The position numbers were made by a program, and so were the translations under genes. 32,009 nt of DNA from positions 1-32,009 of the forward strand of contig JBFWVT010000054.1 in the NCBI GenBank assembly GCA_050246595.1. The letters run 5' to 3'. The notes beneath the pieces were generated by a model that was given only the letters and a program-made list of their open reading frames with translations, searched no databases and was not told the origin of the DNA. This DNA is from DATARH01 sp050246595 (GTDB taxonomy: Bacteria > Pseudomonadota > Alphaproteobacteria > ATCC43930 > CGMCC-115725). Shown piece by piece: positions 1 through 7,814 of the stretch; position 1 is the first letter of the stretch, and each line of letters begins with the position of its first letter.

Positions 1-129
1 CGCAAATCCTGTGAATAGGGTCTGGGCATGCGTGCTGGCCTCCGCCCCCCAGCCAGCATCTTGCGCAGAGATCCCCGCGCCGGGGAACCCCTATCCCGTT
101 TCAACCAGACCCGATCACACTCTAGGACC

Positions 130-1230
130 TCAATACCTCTCGATCGGCAGGTCGAGATGCGGGAACGGGCTGTGGACATGCGGCCACAGCACCTGCGGCG
201 CCGGTCGGATATAGGATTTGTCCAACTCGCCGTAGCTGTTGACGCCGAGCAGCGACAGACAGATGCGGATTTCGTCCTCCAATATCTCGAACAGCCGCAC
301 CACCCCCGGTCCGCCGGCCGCCGCCAGCCCGTACACGTAAAGCCGGCCGACCACGACGCAGTCGGCGCCGAGGACGATCGCCTTGACGACATCGGTGCCG
401 CGTGTGATCGAGCCGTCCACCCACACCTTGGCACGCCCGCCGACCGCCTCGACGACCTCCGGCACGACCGAGATCGACCCGACCCCCTGGTCGAGCTGCC
501 GCCCGCCGTGGTTCGACACATAAACGACATCGATGCCGTGATCGACCGCAATCCTTGCGTCCTCGCCGGTCGCGATCCCCTTGATGATGACCGGGATTTT
601 CGACAGCCGGCGGATGCGCTCGATGTCGCGCCAGTTGAACCGCGCCTGAAAGACGCGCGCGTCGCCCGCCCGCACGCGGCGCCGCTCGTGCCGCTTCGCG
701 ATGTCGCGCTCGCGCCGGCTGTAGCTGTCGGTATCGACCGTCAGGCAGAATGCGTTGTAGCCGTTATCCATCGCGCGCCGGACATGGTCATCGACCCACG
801 CTTCGTCGCCGCGCACATAGAGCTGAAAGACGCGGAATCCGTCCCCGGCCGCTTCGGCGGTCTTTTCGAGACCGGGATGCGACACCGAGGACAGGATCAT
901 GCCGTTGCCGAATTGCGCGGTCGCCGCCGCGACAGTCGCGCCGCCGCCCGGCTCGAAATTCTCCAGCGAGCCGACCGGCGCGCACAGCACCGGGATGCGC
1001 AGCTTGCGGCCAAAAATCTCGCGGCTGGCATCGACATTCGACACGTCGCGCAGCACCCGCGGCCGGAACCCGATCGAGTCGAGCGCCAGCCGGTTGCGCG
1101 CCAGCGTCGTCTCGCTCTCCGAGCCGCCGATCAGATAATCCCAGTTGTTGCGGTTCAGGTTCTGCCGCGCGACCTTGACGAATTCATGCAGGTTCTGAAA
1201 GCGGTAGTCGAGATTATCGTCGTCCGACAT
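130..1230 (-). CDS. FMN-dependent alpha-hydroxy-acid oxidase / L-lactate dehydrogenase-like
   Basis: A 366-residue member of the FMN-dependent L-2-hydroxyacid oxidising family (glycolate oxidase, LldD, mandelate dehydrogenase). These enzymes oxidise an L-2-hydroxyacid to the 2-oxoacid and pass electrons to O2 or a quinone. The family active-site residues are visible: Tyr32, Tyr138 in FQLYVRG, Asp166 in LTVDTD, Lys217 in VIIKGI, and His241/Arg244 in SNHGGRQ. The FMN phosphate-binding segment VDGSITRGTDVVKAI is followed by GRLYVYGLA. Start: the ATG at 1230 (MSDDDN) is preferred over an upstream in-frame start, because the extra 30 residues are low-complexity and not family-like. It is divergent from a D-2-hydroxyacid dehydrogenase 176 bases away, so the two may handle opposite enantiomers or share control. 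The substrate cannot be assigned from sequence. Confidence 0.9.
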   Translation of the reverse strand: MSDDDNLDYRFQNLHEFVKVARQNLNRNNWDYLIGGSESETTLARNRLALDSIGFRPRVLRDVSNVDASREIFGRKLRIPVLCAPVGSLENFEPGGGATVAAATAQFGNGMILSSVSHPGLEKTAEAAGDGFRVFQLYVRGDEAWVDDHVRRAMDNGYNAFCLTVDTDSYSRRERDIAKRHERRRVRAGDARVFQARFNWRDIERIRRLSKIPVIIKGIATGEDARIAVDHGIDVVYVSNHGGRQLDQGVGSISVVPEVVEAVGGRAKVWVDGSITRGTDVVKAIVLGADCVVVGRLYVYGLAAAGGPGVVRLFEILEDEIRICLSLLGVNSYGELDKSYIRPAPQVLWPHVHSPFPHLDLPIERY

Positions 1231-1406
1231 CGGCGCGGCCCCCGTGATGAAAGGATCGGCGGAAATACGGCGCGCACCGTAGCCGAGCCTCGGGCCGCCA
1301 GCAACCGCGCACCGCGCCACTCCGGGTCGCGTCTTTTGCTCTTGGGGCCGACAGCCGGCACTCGCTACGATGTCGCCGACAATAACCCCGCGCAGAGGAG
1401 ACGCGC

Positions 1407-2381
1407 ATGCCCTACCGCGTTCTGACCCCCGACAGTCACGGCGAAGAGACGATGCAGATCGCCCACGACATGCTGCCCGAGGGCCTGGAGCTGGTCACCG
1501 CGCCGCACGGCCGCCCCGAGTTCTGGAACCTGCTCAAGGACGCCGATTTCTATATCGGCGCCGGTCAGTTCAAGCACGGCCCCGAATTCTATGCCCAGGC
1601 GCCAAAGCTGAAGCTCGTCCAGACCCTGAGCGCCGGCTACAACACCTACGATCTCGACGCCGCCCGCGCCGCCGGGGTGCCGATCTGCAACAACGGCGGC
1701 GCCAACGCAACCGCGGTGGCCGAGCACGCGATCATGCTGATGCTCGCCGTGTCGCGCAAATTGATCTGGGTCCATGAGGGCGTCGTGTCCGGGCGCTGGC
1801 GCGGCAACGACTTCAATCAGGCCAAGCTTTACGAGCTGGAGGACAAGACGCTCGGCATTATCGGTCTCGGCAATATCGGCAAGAAGGTCGCGCGCCGCGC
1901 CAAGGCTTTCGATATGCGGGTCACCTATTACGATATCAACCGCATGACAACCGATCAGGAAGACGCGCTCGGGGTCCGCTTTGTGCTGCTGCCCGAATTG
2001 CTGAAGAACTCGGATATCGTCTCATTGCACGTGCCGCTCGACAAATCGACGCACAATCTGATCGGCGAGCGCGAATTGGGCCTGATGAAAAAGACCGCGA
2101 TCCTGGTCAACACCTGCCGCGGTCCGGTCGTCGATGAAAAGGCTCTCTACAAGGCGGTGCGCGACGAGCAAATCGCCGGGGCCGGTCTCGACGTGATGGT
2201 CGAGGAGCCGCCGACGCCGGACCATGAGCTGTTCTCGCTGAAGAACATCACCTTCAGCCCGCACTCGGCCGGCCCGACCTGGGACAATCACCCGAAGCGC
2301 TGGCGCAACGCTTTTGATAACTGCGAGCGCGTCGCGCGCGGCCAAAAGCCGTTCTGGATCGTCCCGGAGCTGCGCAGCTAA
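1407..2381 (+). CDS. D-isomer-specific 2-hydroxyacid dehydrogenase, NAD(P)-dependent
   Basis: A 324-residue protein with the D-2-hydroxyacid dehydrogenase layout: a split catalytic domain around a Rossmann NAD-binding domain. The dinucleotide motif GLGNIG is at residues 153-158. The catalytic triad expected for the family is present: Arg238 (NTCRGP), Glu267 (in VEEPP) and His286 (SPHSAG). The acidic Asp176 after YY fits NAD preference. The likely reaction is reversible reduction of a 2-oxoacid to a D-2-hydroxyacid; relatives include glycerate, phosphoglycerate and formate dehydrogenases, and the exact substrate is unknown. The start ATG follows an AGAGGAG ribosome site at about 1395-1401. It is divergent from the L-2-hydroxyacid oxidase on the other strand. 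Confidence 0.92.
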   Translation: MPYRVLTPDSHGEETMQIAHDMLPEGLELVTAPHGRPEFWNLLKDADFYIGAGQFKHGPEFYAQAPKLKLVQTLSAGYNTYDLDAARAAGVPICNNGGANATAVAEHAIMLMLAVSRKLIWVHEGVVSGRWRGNDFNQAKLYELEDKTLGIIGLGNIGKKVARRAKAFDMRVTYYDINRMTTDQEDALGVRFVLLPELLKNSDIVSLHVPLDKSTHNLIGERELGLMKKTAILVNTCRGPVVDEKALYKAVRDEQIAGAGLDVMVEEPPTPDHELFSLKNITFSPHSAGPTWDNHPKRWRNAFDNCERVARGQKPFWIVPELRS

Positions 2382-2425
2382 TACCGCCGGCCGTACTCAA
2401 ACTTTCCACGCCGCACCGTCTCTGT

Positions 2426-2479
2426 TCCCTCCCCTCCCCGGACTTGACCCGGGGATCACGGGGGAGGGTCAGGGCGGGG
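2426..2479. repeat. G/C-rich palindromic intergenic repeat
   Basis: A C-run arm (ccctcccctcccc) and a G-run arm (ggggagggtcagggcgggg) flank a nested hairpin, CCGG-type stem 2436-2441 / 2449-2454. Similar C-run/G-run units lie at about 3857-3899 and 12232-12278. Such elements are common between genes of high-GC alphaproteobacteria. Sitting just after the dehydrogenase stop, it may also act as a transcript end. It fills most of the 295-base spacer before the transporter gene. Confidence 0.6.
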
Positions 2480-2676
2480 CAATTGCGCTCAGGTCTCCCT
2501 CCGGCATAACCGCCCCGCGACCCGCTTGAGGACGCGTTCCGGCGCTCCCGGAGCCGCCTCCCGGCGTGACTGAAACGCCGGTCTCGGAGAATCGTGACCT
2601 TCCGTCCGGACGTTCTCGTCCCAGGCCTCGTAAAGCAGGGCTTCGAAACCGCATAACACCCGGTATAGGCTGAGGC

Positions 2677-3822
2677 ATGAGCCGGCTGATCACCATCCGC
2701 GATTGGCGCTCGCTGGTGCGCGAATGCAGCGGTGCTTTCGGCGATCTCGGCACCTTTATCCCGCATGTCATCGGCGCGATCGCGGTGGCCGGTTTGGCGC
2801 CGTTTGGCGTGCTGCTCGGTTTCGGTCTGTTCCTGATCGGAACCGGGCTGTTCTACGGGCTGCCCGTGCCGGTGCAGCCGATGAAGGCGGTTTCCGCCGT
2901 CATCCTGACCGACGGGCTGCGGCCGGGCGAGGTCGCCGCCGCCGGAATGATCCTCGGCGCCGTGCTGCTGCTCCTGGGGGCAACCGGCGCGATAAGCCGT
3001 TTCGCGCGCCTGATCCCGCAATCGGTCAGTGTCGGGCTTCAGCTCGGCCTCGGACTGCTGATGGCGATCCTCGGGCTGAAGCTGATCCTCGAAACACCCT
3101 GGATCGGCTTTGGCTCGCTGATTTTACTGCTTCTCCTGCGGTGTATTCCCCACTACCCGGCCGTCCCCGTTACATTGGCCGCCGCCATTTGCGCCGGATG
3201 GCTCGGCGGCACCTCTCTGCCCGCTCTGACCTTCGCATGGCCATTGCCGGAGCTGATCGTCCCGAACTGGTCGGAGGTGTGGCGCAGCATCGAAATCGCC
3301 GTCCTGCCGCAGCTGTCGTTGACCCTGACCAATGCCGTGATCGTGACGGCCGCGTTGGCGCGCGAGCTGTTTCCGACCACCGGCGCCGCGGCGAGCGAAC
3401 GCCGGCTCGCATTGTCGTCGGGCTTTGCGAATGTGCTGCTCGGCCCTGTCGGCGCGCTGCCGATGTGCCACGGCGCCGGCGGGTTGCAGGCTCAATACCG
3501 CTTTGGCGCGCGCACCGGTCTCGCGCCGATAATCTTCGGCTCGGCTCTGCTGATTCTGGCGATCGGGTTCGCTGACAGCGCCGCCGCGCTGTTCGCGATC
3601 ATCCCTGCCGGCGCGGTCGGAGCGCTGTTGATCCTGGCGGGTATCGATCTCGCCGCCTCGCGCCGTCTGTTCGATGCGAGGCCGTCGTGCTGGCCCGTGA
3701 TCGCCGCGACGACCATAGCAGCGGTTGCCGTCAATCCCGGCCTGGGCCTCGTAATCGGCTGGGCGGCGGAGTTCTTGCGCGCCGCGATCGTGCGCCGGTT
3801 CGCGTCGCCGGTGCCGAAGTAA
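2677..3822 (+). CDS. MOT1-like molybdate/sulfate transporter
   Basis: A 381-residue, very hydrophobic inner-membrane protein with about ten membrane segments. It carries the two MOT1-type signatures: AFGDLGTFIPHV at residues 20-31 followed by PVPVQPMKAV at about 63-72, and LPMCHGAGGLQAQYRFGARTG at about 261-281. MOT1 is a SulP-related family; characterised plant and algal members are high-affinity molybdate importers, and bacterial ones are usually annotated as putative sulfate/molybdate transporters. There is no STAS domain, as expected for MOT1 rather than classical SulP. No molybdenum-cofactor gene is adjacent, although a MOSC-domain gene lies about 12 kb away. It appears to be a single-gene unit, convergent with the next gene across a repeat. 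Molybdate is the favoured substrate, by family inference only. Confidence 0.85.
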   Translation: MSRLITIRDWRSLVRECSGAFGDLGTFIPHVIGAIAVAGLAPFGVLLGFGLFLIGTGLFYGLPVPVQPMKAVSAVILTDGLRPGEVAAAGMILGAVLLLLGATGAISRFARLIPQSVSVGLQLGLGLLMAILGLKLILETPWIGFGSLILLLLLRCIPHYPAVPVTLAAAICAGWLGGTSLPALTFAWPLPELIVPNWSEVWRSIEIAVLPQLSLTLTNAVIVTAALARELFPTTGAAASERRLALSSGFANVLLGPVGALPMCHGAGGLQAQYRFGARTGLAPIIFGSALLILAIGFADSAAALFAIIPAGAVGALLILAGIDLAASRRLFDARPSCWPVIAATTIAAVAVNPGLGLVIGWAAEFLRAAIVRRFASPVPK

Positions 3823-3856
3823 ACCCGCGCCGCTGCAAAAGCTGACCGGTTTCGCC

Positions 3857-3899
3857 CCTTTCCCCTCCCCCGCAAAGGGGGAAGGGTCGGGATGGGGGT
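3857..3899. repeat. G/C-rich palindromic repeat, possible bidirectional terminator
   Basis: A C-run (ccctttcccctccccc), a short GCAAA loop at 3872-3876, then a G-run (gggggaagggtcgggatggggg). The core stem is CCCCC/GGGGG. It lies in the 83-base gap between two convergent genes, a place where a bidirectional terminator would be expected. It is the same repeat type as at about 2426 and 12232. Confidence 0.6.
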
Positions 3900-3905
3900 A
3901 ACTCT

Positions 3906-4844
3906 CTACTCCGCCGCCGCCAGGTTCGGGGTCGGCTCCAGCGGCAGGCCGGGCTTGCCGGTCAGCCGCAGGCCCTCTTCCTTCATCTCCATTGCCCGCT
4001 TCCTGATCGCCGGCAGCATCTCGGCGAATTTTCTTTCGTCGAGATCGGCGGCGATCCCGGGATAGCCGGCGCGCTCGATCATCGCCTTGAGCTTGCCCGT
4101 CTCGAACTGCTCGAACGTCCAGGCGAGCGTGTCCTCGATCAAGGTCGTGTCCCAGTAGATGCGATGGTTCTTGTTGCGCGGGCCGTAATGGTAATGCGCG
4201 CCGTTCCAGAAATTGTCGAAGGCCAGCAGCTCGGTTTCTTCCGTGTAGTGCTTGCCCGGCGTGCCGCCGATATCGGCCAGCACATGCACCGCGAGACCGC
4301 CGTCGCCCATTGGCAGCCGCCGCATTTCGAGTCCGATGCGGATATTGCCGACCTCGAACACGTCGGTGCCGCGATTGTGCTTAACGGTGTTCCGCTTTGT
4401 CCCGTACAACTCGCGCGCGCAGGCCTCGACCTCGGGCAGAACGCGGTTGACCTCGTCCATGTCGACCGCTTCGGCGATCTGCGGATAGCCGGCCTTGTCG
4501 AGCATCTTTGGCAGCTTTGTGCCCAAGGTCTTGATCGTCCAGGCGATCGGGTTGCCGTCGGTGATCGGGTCCATGCGGAACACCCGCGTGCGCGGCGTGG
4601 CGCCGAGCATCGCCGGCCCTTCGAGTTTCAGATCAGGGTTTTCCGGCCCGTAGACGTAACTCTTCTCGAAATCGAAACAGTTGAACCGCAGCAAGGTCGT
4701 GTCCTTGCCGCCGATTTCGGCGGTGACGCCGATCATGACGCCCTGATCGGCGTGATCCTGAATATTGCCGTCCCACAATTCGTGCCTGACGACAAAGGTC
4801 AGCGGCCCCGCCGTGAATCGCGTCCTCTGCATTACCTCGGCCAT
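3906..4844 (-). CDS. Uncharacterised protein made of two homologous halves
   Basis: A 312-residue soluble protein with no signal peptide or membrane segment; I do not recognise the family. Its two halves resemble each other. LLRFNCFDFEKSYVYGP (51-67) matches LLAFDNFWNGAHYHYGP (206-222). The segment AWTIKTLGTKLPKMLDKAGYP (101-121) matches AWTFEQFETGKLKAMIERAGYP (241-262). VLPEVEACARE matches MLPAIRKRAME, and TAEIGG matches LADIGG. The first half carries about 15 extra residues after the GP motif. It therefore looks like an internal duplication of a domain of about 130 residues. Start: the ATG at 4844 (MAEVMQ) has a GGAGAGG ribosome site; an upstream in-frame start would add a low-complexity 39-residue tail. 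It lies 239 bases downstream of the nitrile hydratase block on the same strand, so a shared role is possible but not shown. Confidence 0.8.
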   Translation of the reverse strand: MAEVMQRTRFTAGPLTFVVRHELWDGNIQDHADQGVMIGVTAEIGGKDTTLLRFNCFDFEKSYVYGPENPDLKLEGPAMLGATPRTRVFRMDPITDGNPIAWTIKTLGTKLPKMLDKAGYPQIAEAVDMDEVNRVLPEVEACARELYGTKRNTVKHNRGTDVFEVGNIRIGLEMRRLPMGDGGLAVHVLADIGGTPGKHYTEETELLAFDNFWNGAHYHYGPRNKNHRIYWDTTLIEDTLAWTFEQFETGKLKAMIERAGYPGIAADLDERKFAEMLPAIRKRAMEMKEEGLRLTGKPGLPLEPTPNLAAAE

Positions 4845-5083
4845 GTCTGCGCCCCTCTCCGGAAAAATTGTGGCTAACTCCGAACCGGCTTGCGGCCCCG
4901 TATCGGTGTCCCGCGAGGGCGGGAGCGTAGAGAAGGTAGATCGCGCCGATCGATCCGCCAATAGGTCGTTCTACATACCAAACCAGCCCATAACGCGCGC
5001 CTTGCCGCATCGGCGCCGCAATGTGGTGCCCCGACCGCGCGGTGCGAGGCCGCGATTGGGTCCTCCGGTCTCGGAGGCTGCAT

Positions 5084-5485
5084 CTAGTCCTTCGTCTCGA
5101 ATGTATACCGGCAACTTGGCGACACGATCTGCGCCCTGACGGCGTCCCCGCGGATCCGGCCGGTCATCTCGACAACCCCGTGCCGCGTCGGGGCGGAGGC
5201 CCGGAAGCTGCCGTTTTCGGCGACGCTGCCGGTCAGAATCGTCGCAAAACGCGGCAGATAGGTAAAGCGCACCTGTCCCCCGGATACGGTCAGCGGGTAG
5301 AGCGCCCCGCGCGGCGGCTCGGTGCAGTCGCCCTGGATCAGCGCCGTCAGCGTCAATTCTCCGGTGTACTGGCCGTCGAACCGGGAGGCGCCCTGCGCCG
5401 ACGCAACTTGCGTCCCGGCGACTCCCCAAGGGGCGCTGGCGAGCGCGACAGCAAGCAGCAGACCCGGCCCCGACCGTCTCGGCAT
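5084..5485 (-). CDS. Small secreted protein of unknown function
   Basis: A 133-residue protein. The N-terminus is a clear signal peptide: basic MPRR, a hydrophobic stretch LLLAVALASAPWG, and a probable signal peptidase I site after ASA at about residue 30. The mature part is short, with a likely beta-rich pattern (FDGQYTGELTLT, GQVRFTYLP, GVVEMTGRIRG) and exactly two cysteines, Cys54 and Cys125, well placed for one disulfide in the periplasm. The repeated F.G.Y.G.L pattern is reminiscent of small periplasmic beta-barrel proteins, but I cannot name a family. It starts 83 bases after the nitrile hydratase activator on the same strand, so it may be the last gene of that operon. An alternative ATG lies at 5521; the one at 5485 gives the better signal peptide. 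Confidence 0.7.
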   Translation of the reverse strand: MPRRSGPGLLLAVALASAPWGVAGTQVASAQGASRFDGQYTGELTLTALIQGDCTEPPRGALYPLTVSGGQVRFTYLPRFATILTGSVAENGSFRASAPTRHGVVEMTGRIRGDAVRAQIVSPSCRYTFETKD

Positions 5486-5568
5486 TCCGCTATTCCCGTT
5501 CCGGGTTTCCGTTGGCGGCATGCGCCGTGCTTGAGCTGCTCGCGGTCGGACCCATACCCGTTCTGGGT

Positions 5569-5952
5569 TCACCCCGCGAGATCCTCCGCGCGCAATTCGA
5601 TCGGCATGCCGTGCGGGGTGCGGTCGGCGGCGCGGTGCCAGGCGTCGCGATAGCGCGACAGATCGGCCGGGTGGGCGATTCCCTTCTCGGCGACGAGCCG
5701 TTCGAGTGCGTTGAGCCAGTGCCGGTAATAGGTGTCGCCGGTATCGGGGTCGCCTGCCTCCTGCGCCCGCCTGATCGCCGCGCCGAGCGCCTCCGCCCAT
5801 TCCGGCCAGGTGAACAGACCGCGCTTATACAGCGCCAAGGTCATCGCGAAAGCCTGCGCCTCCCAGGGTTCGCGGAACACCGGGCCGCCCTCGTCGCGCG
5901 GCAGGCTCGGCAATGCCGCGACCGCCTCGGCGAAGTCGGGGCGGTCGCTCAC
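5569..5952 (-). CDS. nthE: Nitrile hydratase activator / accessory protein (P14K-like)
   Basis: A 127-residue protein of the small nitrile hydratase accessory family, which is distantly homologous to the N-terminal part of the beta subunit. In cobalt enzymes the small activator helps load Co into, and oxidise, the alpha-subunit cysteine claw by subunit swapping. Visible features are GGPVFREPWEAQAFAMTLALYKRGLFTWPEWAEAL, the helical part of the family, followed by DTYYRHWLNALERLVAEKG. It starts with GTG, whose last bases form the TGA of the beta-subunit gene (GTGA overlap), so its translation is coupled to the beta subunit. Position after alpha and beta supports the role. The gene symbol is by family convention; naming in this family is not uniform. 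Confidence 0.87.
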   Translation of the reverse strand: MSDRPDFAEAVAALPSLPRDEGGPVFREPWEAQAFAMTLALYKRGLFTWPEWAEALGAAIRRAQEAGDPDTGDTYYRHWLNALERLVAEKGIAHPADLSRYRDAWHRAADRTPHGMPIELRAEDLAG

Positions 5953-6608
5953 GCCGGCTCCAGATAGGGCTCGAACGCCTCGATCGACACCTTGACCGTC
6001 GGATCGGCCGCCTCGCCCCACAATTCGTGCGCCGTAAAGACGACCGTATAGAGCCATTCGGCATGCTCGTGATCGCCGAGTGCGGCGGTGTCGGGATAGA
6101 CGTGACAGCCGCGGATTGCCTCGACGGTGCCGAACCTGCCGCGGGCATAGCGGGGCAGTCGCGTGTGCGTTGCCGGGTTGAGGTTGCGGGTGCGTACCCG
6201 GTCGCCTTCCTTGAACCGCGCCGGCGCCGAAGCGGGACGCTCGTAATTGCCGCGGGTCAGCACATTCGGTACATCGGCTTCGGTCAGCATGCGGTTCAGC
6301 CGCCGTCCCGGGCGCAGCGACTTGCCGGTTCTGATCTCGTCCTCGCCGACCAGCCCGTGCGCGACGACCCGCTTTTCGAGACCAAGAAACCAGCGCTGGT
6401 AATAGGAGGCGGCAAGATAGGTCAGCGGCGGCAGGGTTTCGAGCGAGGCGCGCCCGCCGTCGATCGTCCACAGCCGCATGTACCCCATCGCGCGCTGCAT
6501 TGCGAGCACGCGGCCTTCCCATTCCTCGTGGAACACCGGCTCGTTCGGCTCGGCTTCGACCGGGCCGAAACCGTGCATGCCGCCCATGTCATGGATCGTG
6601 TTGCTCAT
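5949..6608 (-). CDS. nthB: Nitrile hydratase beta subunit
   Basis: A 219-residue beta subunit of nitrile hydratase, which with the alpha subunit converts nitriles to amides in the cytosol. Family features are the N-terminal signature HDMGGMHGFGPV (residues 6-17), EWEGRVLAMQRAMGY, PPLTYLAASYYQRWFLGLEK, and the C-terminal SH3-like region HTRLPRYARGRFGTV (about 148-162). The length is typical. The start ATG overlaps the alpha-subunit stop in ATGA, and its own stop overlaps the GTG of the activator, so the three are made in fixed order. The order alpha-beta-activator differs from the beta-alpha-activator order of the classical Rhodococcus cobalt operons. Confidence 0.95.
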   Translation of the reverse strand: MSNTIHDMGGMHGFGPVEAEPNEPVFHEEWEGRVLAMQRAMGYMRLWTIDGGRASLETLPPLTYLAASYYQRWFLGLEKRVVAHGLVGEDEIRTGKSLRPGRRLNRMLTEADVPNVLTRGNYERPASAPARFKEGDRVRTRNLNPATHTRLPRYARGRFGTVEAIRGCHVYPDTAALGDHEHAEWLYTVVFTAHELWGEAADPTVKVSIEAFEPYLEPA

Positions 6609-7264
6609 GACCCGGCCTCTCCGGGGGTCCGCGGCAGACCGGTGCCGACCATGCTGTCGCGCGTCACGAGATTCGCGAGCTGCTCCTCGCTCCAGCCGTC
6701 GGTTCCCTCGGGCCGCATCGGCAGCACGAGAAACCGGGTCTCGGCGGTCGAGTCCCAGATGCGGATCTCGGTCTCCTGCGGCAGCGCGACGCCAAAATCC
6801 GCCAGCACCCCTTTCGGATCGATCACCGTGCGCGAGCGGTACGGCGCCGATTTGTACCAGACCGGCGGCAGTCCCAAAACCTCCCACGGATAGCAGGAGC
6901 ACAGCGTGCACACGACCATGTGATGCGTCTGCGGCGTGTTTTCGAGCGCGATCAGGTGGCTGCCGACCGGGCTTACGAACCCCAGCGAATTGGCCGCCTC
7001 GGTTGCGTCTTCGAGCAGCCGCCGCTTGAACTCGGGATCGGCCCAGGCGCGCGCGACGACACGGGCACCGATATGCGGGCCGATCCTGGTCTCGACGTTC
7101 TCGACAATCCGGTCGAGCGCCGCCGGATCGACATAGCCCTTCTCGGTCAGGATCGTTTCGAGCGCGCGCACGCGGAGCTGGAGATCGGACAGCTCGGACA
7201 TTCCGCCGTGTCCGTGCGCATGCTGGTGGGAGTGATCGTGGGAGTTACCGTGGTCTGGGGCCAT
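6605..7264 (-). CDS. nthA: Nitrile hydratase alpha subunit, cobalt-type
   Basis: A 219-residue metal-binding subunit. The claw V-C-T-L-C-S-C-Y gives ligands Cys119, Cys122 and Cys124. The Thr after the first Cys and the Tyr after the last indicate the cobalt type (iron enzymes have C-S-L-C-S-C-T). The family core ARAWADPEFKRRLL and YPWEVLGLPPVWYKS are present. Odd feature: the N-terminus is histidine-rich, with His at 5, 9, 11, 13, 15, 17 and 19, resembling metal-storage or metallochaperone tails. Start: the ATG at 7264 has a good GAGGGCGAGG ribosome site; an upstream in-frame ATG at 7309 is possible. The gene lies 88 bases after the Rrf2 regulator gene on the same strand and overlaps the beta gene by ATGA. 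Confidence 0.95.
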   Translation of the reverse strand: MAPDHGNSHDHSHQHAHGHGGMSELSDLQLRVRALETILTEKGYVDPAALDRIVENVETRIGPHIGARVVARAWADPEFKRRLLEDATEAANSLGFVSPVGSHLIALENTPQTHHMVVCTLCSCYPWEVLGLPPVWYKSAPYRSRTVIDPKGVLADFGVALPQETEIRIWDSTAETRFLVLPMRPEGTDGWSEEQLANLVTRDSMVGTGLPRTPGEAGS

Positions 7265-7352
7265 TGCCTCGCCCTCGCTGACATCGGGCAGAGCTTGCCT
7301 CGCCGCCATTGCGCTGGCAATGGGCAAGCCCCGTCCGCCCCCGATCGGCGGA

Positions 7353-7808
7353 TCAGATCTCGAAATCTCCGGCTTGCACGACCCGCCCCTCGATACCGGC
7401 GCGGTGCGCCCGGACGCACAGCTCGTCGAGCGTGAGCGCATCGAGCCGCTGCATCGTCTCTTCCTGCAATTCGAACCAGAGCGGCCGAACGACCTTGTGA
7501 CCGAGTTCGCTGCCGGCCGGATCGCTCATCGGATCCTCGGCGGTTTCGAGCTTGCGCACCGAGCGCACGATGTCGCCTAGGCTGATCCGGCGGCGCTCGC
7601 GGGCAAGGCGATAGCCGCCGCTCGGGCCGCGAATCCCGACCAGAATGCCGTCGCGCACCAGTTCCTGCAGCACCGGTTCGAGATAGCGGCGCGGAATGCG
7701 TTCGCGCTCGGTGATCTCGGCCGAGCGCACCGGCGCGGCGCCGCCATTATAGGCGATGTCGAGAACCGCCTCGATCGCAAACAGCAGGCGCTTTGTCAGC
7801 CGGATCAT
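7353..7808 (-). CDS. Rrf2-family transcriptional regulator
   Basis: A 151-residue winged-helix DNA-binding protein of the Rrf2 family (IscR, NsrR, CymR, RirA relatives). The N-terminal helix-turn-helix spans about residues 1-57, and the wing GIRGPSGGYRLAR is at 58-70, the best-conserved Rrf2 stretch. The three-cysteine iron-sulfur cluster motif of IscR/NsrR is absent; the only cysteine is Cys131. It is therefore probably not a canonical Fe-S sensor and is more like the CymR type, which senses through a partner or ligand. It lies 6 bases downstream of dut and 88 bases upstream of the nitrile hydratase genes, so it could be a local regulator of the latter or simply a member of the coaBC-dut operon. 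Confidence 0.9.
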   Translation of the reverse strand: MIRLTKRLLFAIEAVLDIAYNGGAAPVRSAEITERERIPRRYLEPVLQELVRDGILVGIRGPSGGYRLARERRRISLGDIVRSVRKLETAEDPMSDPAGSELGHKVVRPLWFELQEETMQRLDALTLDELCVRAHRAGIEGRVVQAGDFEI

Positions 7809-7814
7809 CGGTGA

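Noticed and set aside
1..129. Short open frames at the left window edge
   Set aside because: No family-like sequence or ribosome site; probably spacer downstream of the oxidase gene.
28..1425. Long open frame antisense to the L-2-hydroxyacid oxidase
   Set aside because: Arg/Pro/Asp-rich shadow typical of high-GC antisense frames; the opposite strand encodes all family active-site residues.
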